A DNA stretch of 23,116 nt, taken from the NCBI GenBank assembly GCA_964483085.1, contig CAYZZX010000020.1, positions 1-23,116 on the forward strand. Reading direction: 5' to 3'. The DNA is from JALHFZ01 sp964483085 (GTDB lineage Bacteria; Synergistota; Synergistia; Synergistales; Aminobacteriaceae). The translations under genes and the position numbers were made by a program. Position 1 is the stretch's first letter; each line of letters starts with the position of its first letter. The notes below the pieces were generated by a model, which saw only the letters and a list, made by a program, of their open reading frames with translations, ran no database searches and was not told where the DNA came from. Shown here piece after piece: positions 21,679-23,116 of this stretch.

Positions 21679-21849
21679 ATGAATCTGATAATGATAAACA
21701 CGATCGTTATGGTGCTCTATTATGGAATCACTCTTTTCTTTCTGGCGGCGATTCTGTGGAATTTCGCAAAGACAAAGAGCCGGCAGGAGGCCCTACTTTA
21801 CGGAATTATCATGATTCCCTTCGTGCTGCGGATTCTGCGCCTGAAGTAG
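21679..21849 (+). CDS. 56-residue two-helix membrane protein, partner of the permease
   Basis: This short frame is easily missed. It reads MNLIMINTIVMVLYYGITLF, continues hydrophobic to residue 27, has a basic loop KTKSRQE (31-37), a second hydrophobic stretch (38-50) and a basic end (RILRLK). The ribosome site GGAGGG overlaps the last two codons and stop of the permease, 7 nt before ATG, and the gap between the genes is 4 nt, so the two are translated together. The M14-type gene starts 21 nt after its stop. I do not recognise the family. By position and topology it could replace the four-helix DctQ subunit or stabilise the permease, but it is far smaller. Confidence 0.75.
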   Translation: MNLIMINTIVMVLYYGITLFFLAAILWNFAKTKSRQEALLYGIIMIPFVLRILRLK

Positions 21850-21870
21850 AAGTAGAAGGGAGAGAAAAAC

Positions 21871-23034
21871 ATGAACCTGCGAAAATTCAAACTGGCCGTT
21901 CTCCTCATTCTCGGCGCCTCAGCAGCCCTGAGCGGCTATATGTTCAGGGAACACCGGACGTATAAAGAGGCCGTCGTGGTCAGCCCTGCGATCACCGAAG
22001 TAAAAAAACTCAGCGACTACGATGAAGCGGTCAAGGGAACAGTCAACGATGCGAATGTCTATATCTTCGACAGCGGTGTGGCCGGAGGAACAGCCGTCAT
22101 CATCGGCGGCAGCCACCCCGAGGAGCCTGTGGCAAACCTCGCAGCACAGATCTTCACCGAGAACGTCAGACCGACCCGGGGGCGTCTTCTCATTGTCAAC
22201 CGGATCAACACGAGCGCCTCCACTCTGACGAGGCTCGGAGAGGCCTATCCCCGATTCTTCCATGTGGAAACCCCCTGGGGGCCAAAAAGGTGGCGCTACG
22301 GCGACCGGGCGGCCAACCCTCTCGACTCCTGGCCCGACCCTGAAGTGTACATTCACTACCCCAGCGGGCAAAACCTCGCCTACATGGATGTCCGCAACGT
22401 GAACAGGAACTGGCCCGGCCGTCCCAACGGCCTCCTCACGGAGCGCACTACCTACGCGGCCATGGAGATGATACGAAAAGAGAAGGCGGAAATCGTCATA
22501 GACTTCCACGAGGCGGAACTGGAATATGCCGTGGAGAACACCATCGTCGTCCATGAGAGGGGACAGTCCGTGGCGGCCATGGTCTCCATGATGCTGACCT
22601 CCCAGACCTTCGATGTCCCCATCGGAATGGAGTTCTCGCCGAAAGCTCTTCACGGCCTCTCTCACAGGGAGATCGGAGACCATTCAGACGCGGTATCCTA
22701 TCTCCTCGAGGTAGCTGAGCCAATGCTCGACCGAATCCGGGGCATTACGGACGAAGAACTGCTGATGTCCGGAAAGGACCGCTTTGTCATGAAGGCGGGA
22801 GAACACAAGCTTCTCTATGCTCCCATCGACGAAGACGGATGGCCCGCCGACAAGCGGGCGGCCCGTCATGTCACGACCTTTATGACGATTCTCAGCGTGA
22901 ACAACATGGTGAATCCCGACCAGACCATTCTTCTGGAGGGAATTCCATCCTACGAGGACATAATGGCTTCCGGGATCGGGCCTCTGTTTCATAACCCCGC
23001 AGAGGCTCCTGCAGAACGGATCTACTACGACTGA
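21871..23034 (+). CDS. Membrane-anchored M14-type zinc hydrolase (carboxypeptidase / aspartoacylase-like)
   Basis: M14 enzymes remove C-terminal residues from peptides or acyl groups from amino acids. The 387-residue protein starts with an uncleaved-looking signal anchor (about 8-24), so the catalytic part should face the periplasm. Zinc ligands fit GGSHPEEP (79-86), with the HxxE pair H82/E85, and H213 in DFHEAE (211-216). NVNRNWPG (177-184) matches the N-R motif that holds the substrate carboxylate. E280 in SYLLEVAEP is a candidate catalytic base. These support the M14 fold; whether it is a carboxypeptidase or a succinylglutamate desuccinylase/aspartoacylase-like deacylase cannot be decided. 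The ATG has AAGGGAG 8 nt upstream. It is the last gene of the permease operon, ending at a strong terminator. Confidence 0.82.
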   Translation: MNLRKFKLAVLLILGASAALSGYMFREHRTYKEAVVVSPAITEVKKLSDYDEAVKGTVNDANVYIFDSGVAGGTAVIIGGSHPEEPVANLAAQIFTENVRPTRGRLLIVNRINTSASTLTRLGEAYPRFFHVETPWGPKRWRYGDRAANPLDSWPDPEVYIHYPSGQNLAYMDVRNVNRNWPGRPNGLLTERTTYAAMEMIRKEKAEIVIDFHEAELEYAVENTIVVHERGQSVAAMVSMMLTSQTFDVPIGMEFSPKALHGLSHREIGDHSDAVSYLLEVAEPMLDRIRGITDEELLMSGKDRFVMKAGEHKLLYAPIDEDGWPADKRAARHVTTFMTILSVNNMVNPDQTILLEGIPSYEDIMASGIGPLFHNPAEAPAERIYYD

Positions 23035-23053
23035 GGAAGTCCGCTCTTCATAA

Positions 23054-23089
23054 AAAAATCGGCCGGATTATATAATCCGGCCGATTTTT
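23054..23089 (+). terminator. Strong intrinsic terminator ending the permease operon
   Basis: A perfect 18-bp palindrome (arms 23054-23071 and 23072-23089) has the GC core TCGGCCGGATT, flanked by A5 on the left and T5 on the right, followed by ATTTT. It begins 20 nt after the M14-type stop and would work in both directions. Confidence 0.93.
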
Positions 23090-23116
23090 ATTTTGGGTAT
23101 ATATTCTTCGCAGATC

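Noticed and set aside
1..23116. CRISPR array, tRNA gene, transposase, integrase or phage gene
   Set aside because: No direct-repeat series, cloverleaf-like segment or mobile-element protein motif was seen on either strand.

Overview
This is chromosomal DNA from a Gram-negative-type anaerobic bacterium, most probably a member of the Synergistota. That assignment is inferred from gene content and order: secreted C69 dipeptidase, DUF6305 protein, TRAP-like permease, the rsmB-PASTA-rpe-rodZ-rimO-pgpA-cinA-recA block, signal peptides and purine-rich Shine-Dalgarno sites. The 16S fragment at the edge is too short and too conserved to place the organism. No phage, transposase, CRISPR array or tRNA gene is visible.

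Layout. (1) Positions 1-340: the first ~49 nt of a 16S rRNA gene on the minus strand, its promoter with a perfect -35 box, and the recA terminator. (2) 339-9301, all minus: one tightly packed housekeeping operon, transcribed as DUF6391 membrane protein, rsmB, PASTA protein, rpe, rodZ-like, rimO, pgpA, cinA, recA. Most junctions overlap by 1-41 nt. (3) 9334-12231, minus: a YugP-type zinc metallopeptidase, a lone DegT-family sugar aminotransferase and a GntR/FCD regulator, separated by hairpins and promoters. (4) 12303-16270, mixed strands: a 74-residue membrane protein, a MocR-type regulator lacking its PLP lysine, a HAD phosphatase and a CobB/CbiA-like protein that has lost its catalytic residues. 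(5) 16331-17632: asnS, followed by a perfect 25-bp inverted repeat. (6) 17864-23089, plus: an export/peptide-use module made of a secreted C69 dipeptidase, a periplasmic DUF6305 protein, a TRAP DctM-like permease, a 56-residue membrane protein and a membrane-anchored M14-type hydrolase. Stem-loops lie after each of the first two genes and after the last.

How the genes may work together. The large operon joins ribosome modification (rsmB, rimO), cell envelope and shape (PASTA, rodZ, pgpA), carbon flow (rpe) and DNA/NAD maintenance (cinA, recA). It resembles a fusion of two Firmicutes neighbourhoods (rsmB-prpC-prkC-rsgA-rpe and rodZ-pgsA-cinA-recA), but the kinase half of PrkC is gone and pgpA sits where pgsA usually lies. 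The right-hand module fits a scheme in which a secreted dipeptidase and an anchored carboxypeptidase/deacylase-like enzyme release small products outside the inner membrane and a TRAP-like permease takes them up. The substrate is unknown. The best candidates for undescribed biology are this module with its unannotated 56-residue protein, the two apparent pseudoenzymes (MocR-like and CobB-like) and the kinase-less PASTA protein.
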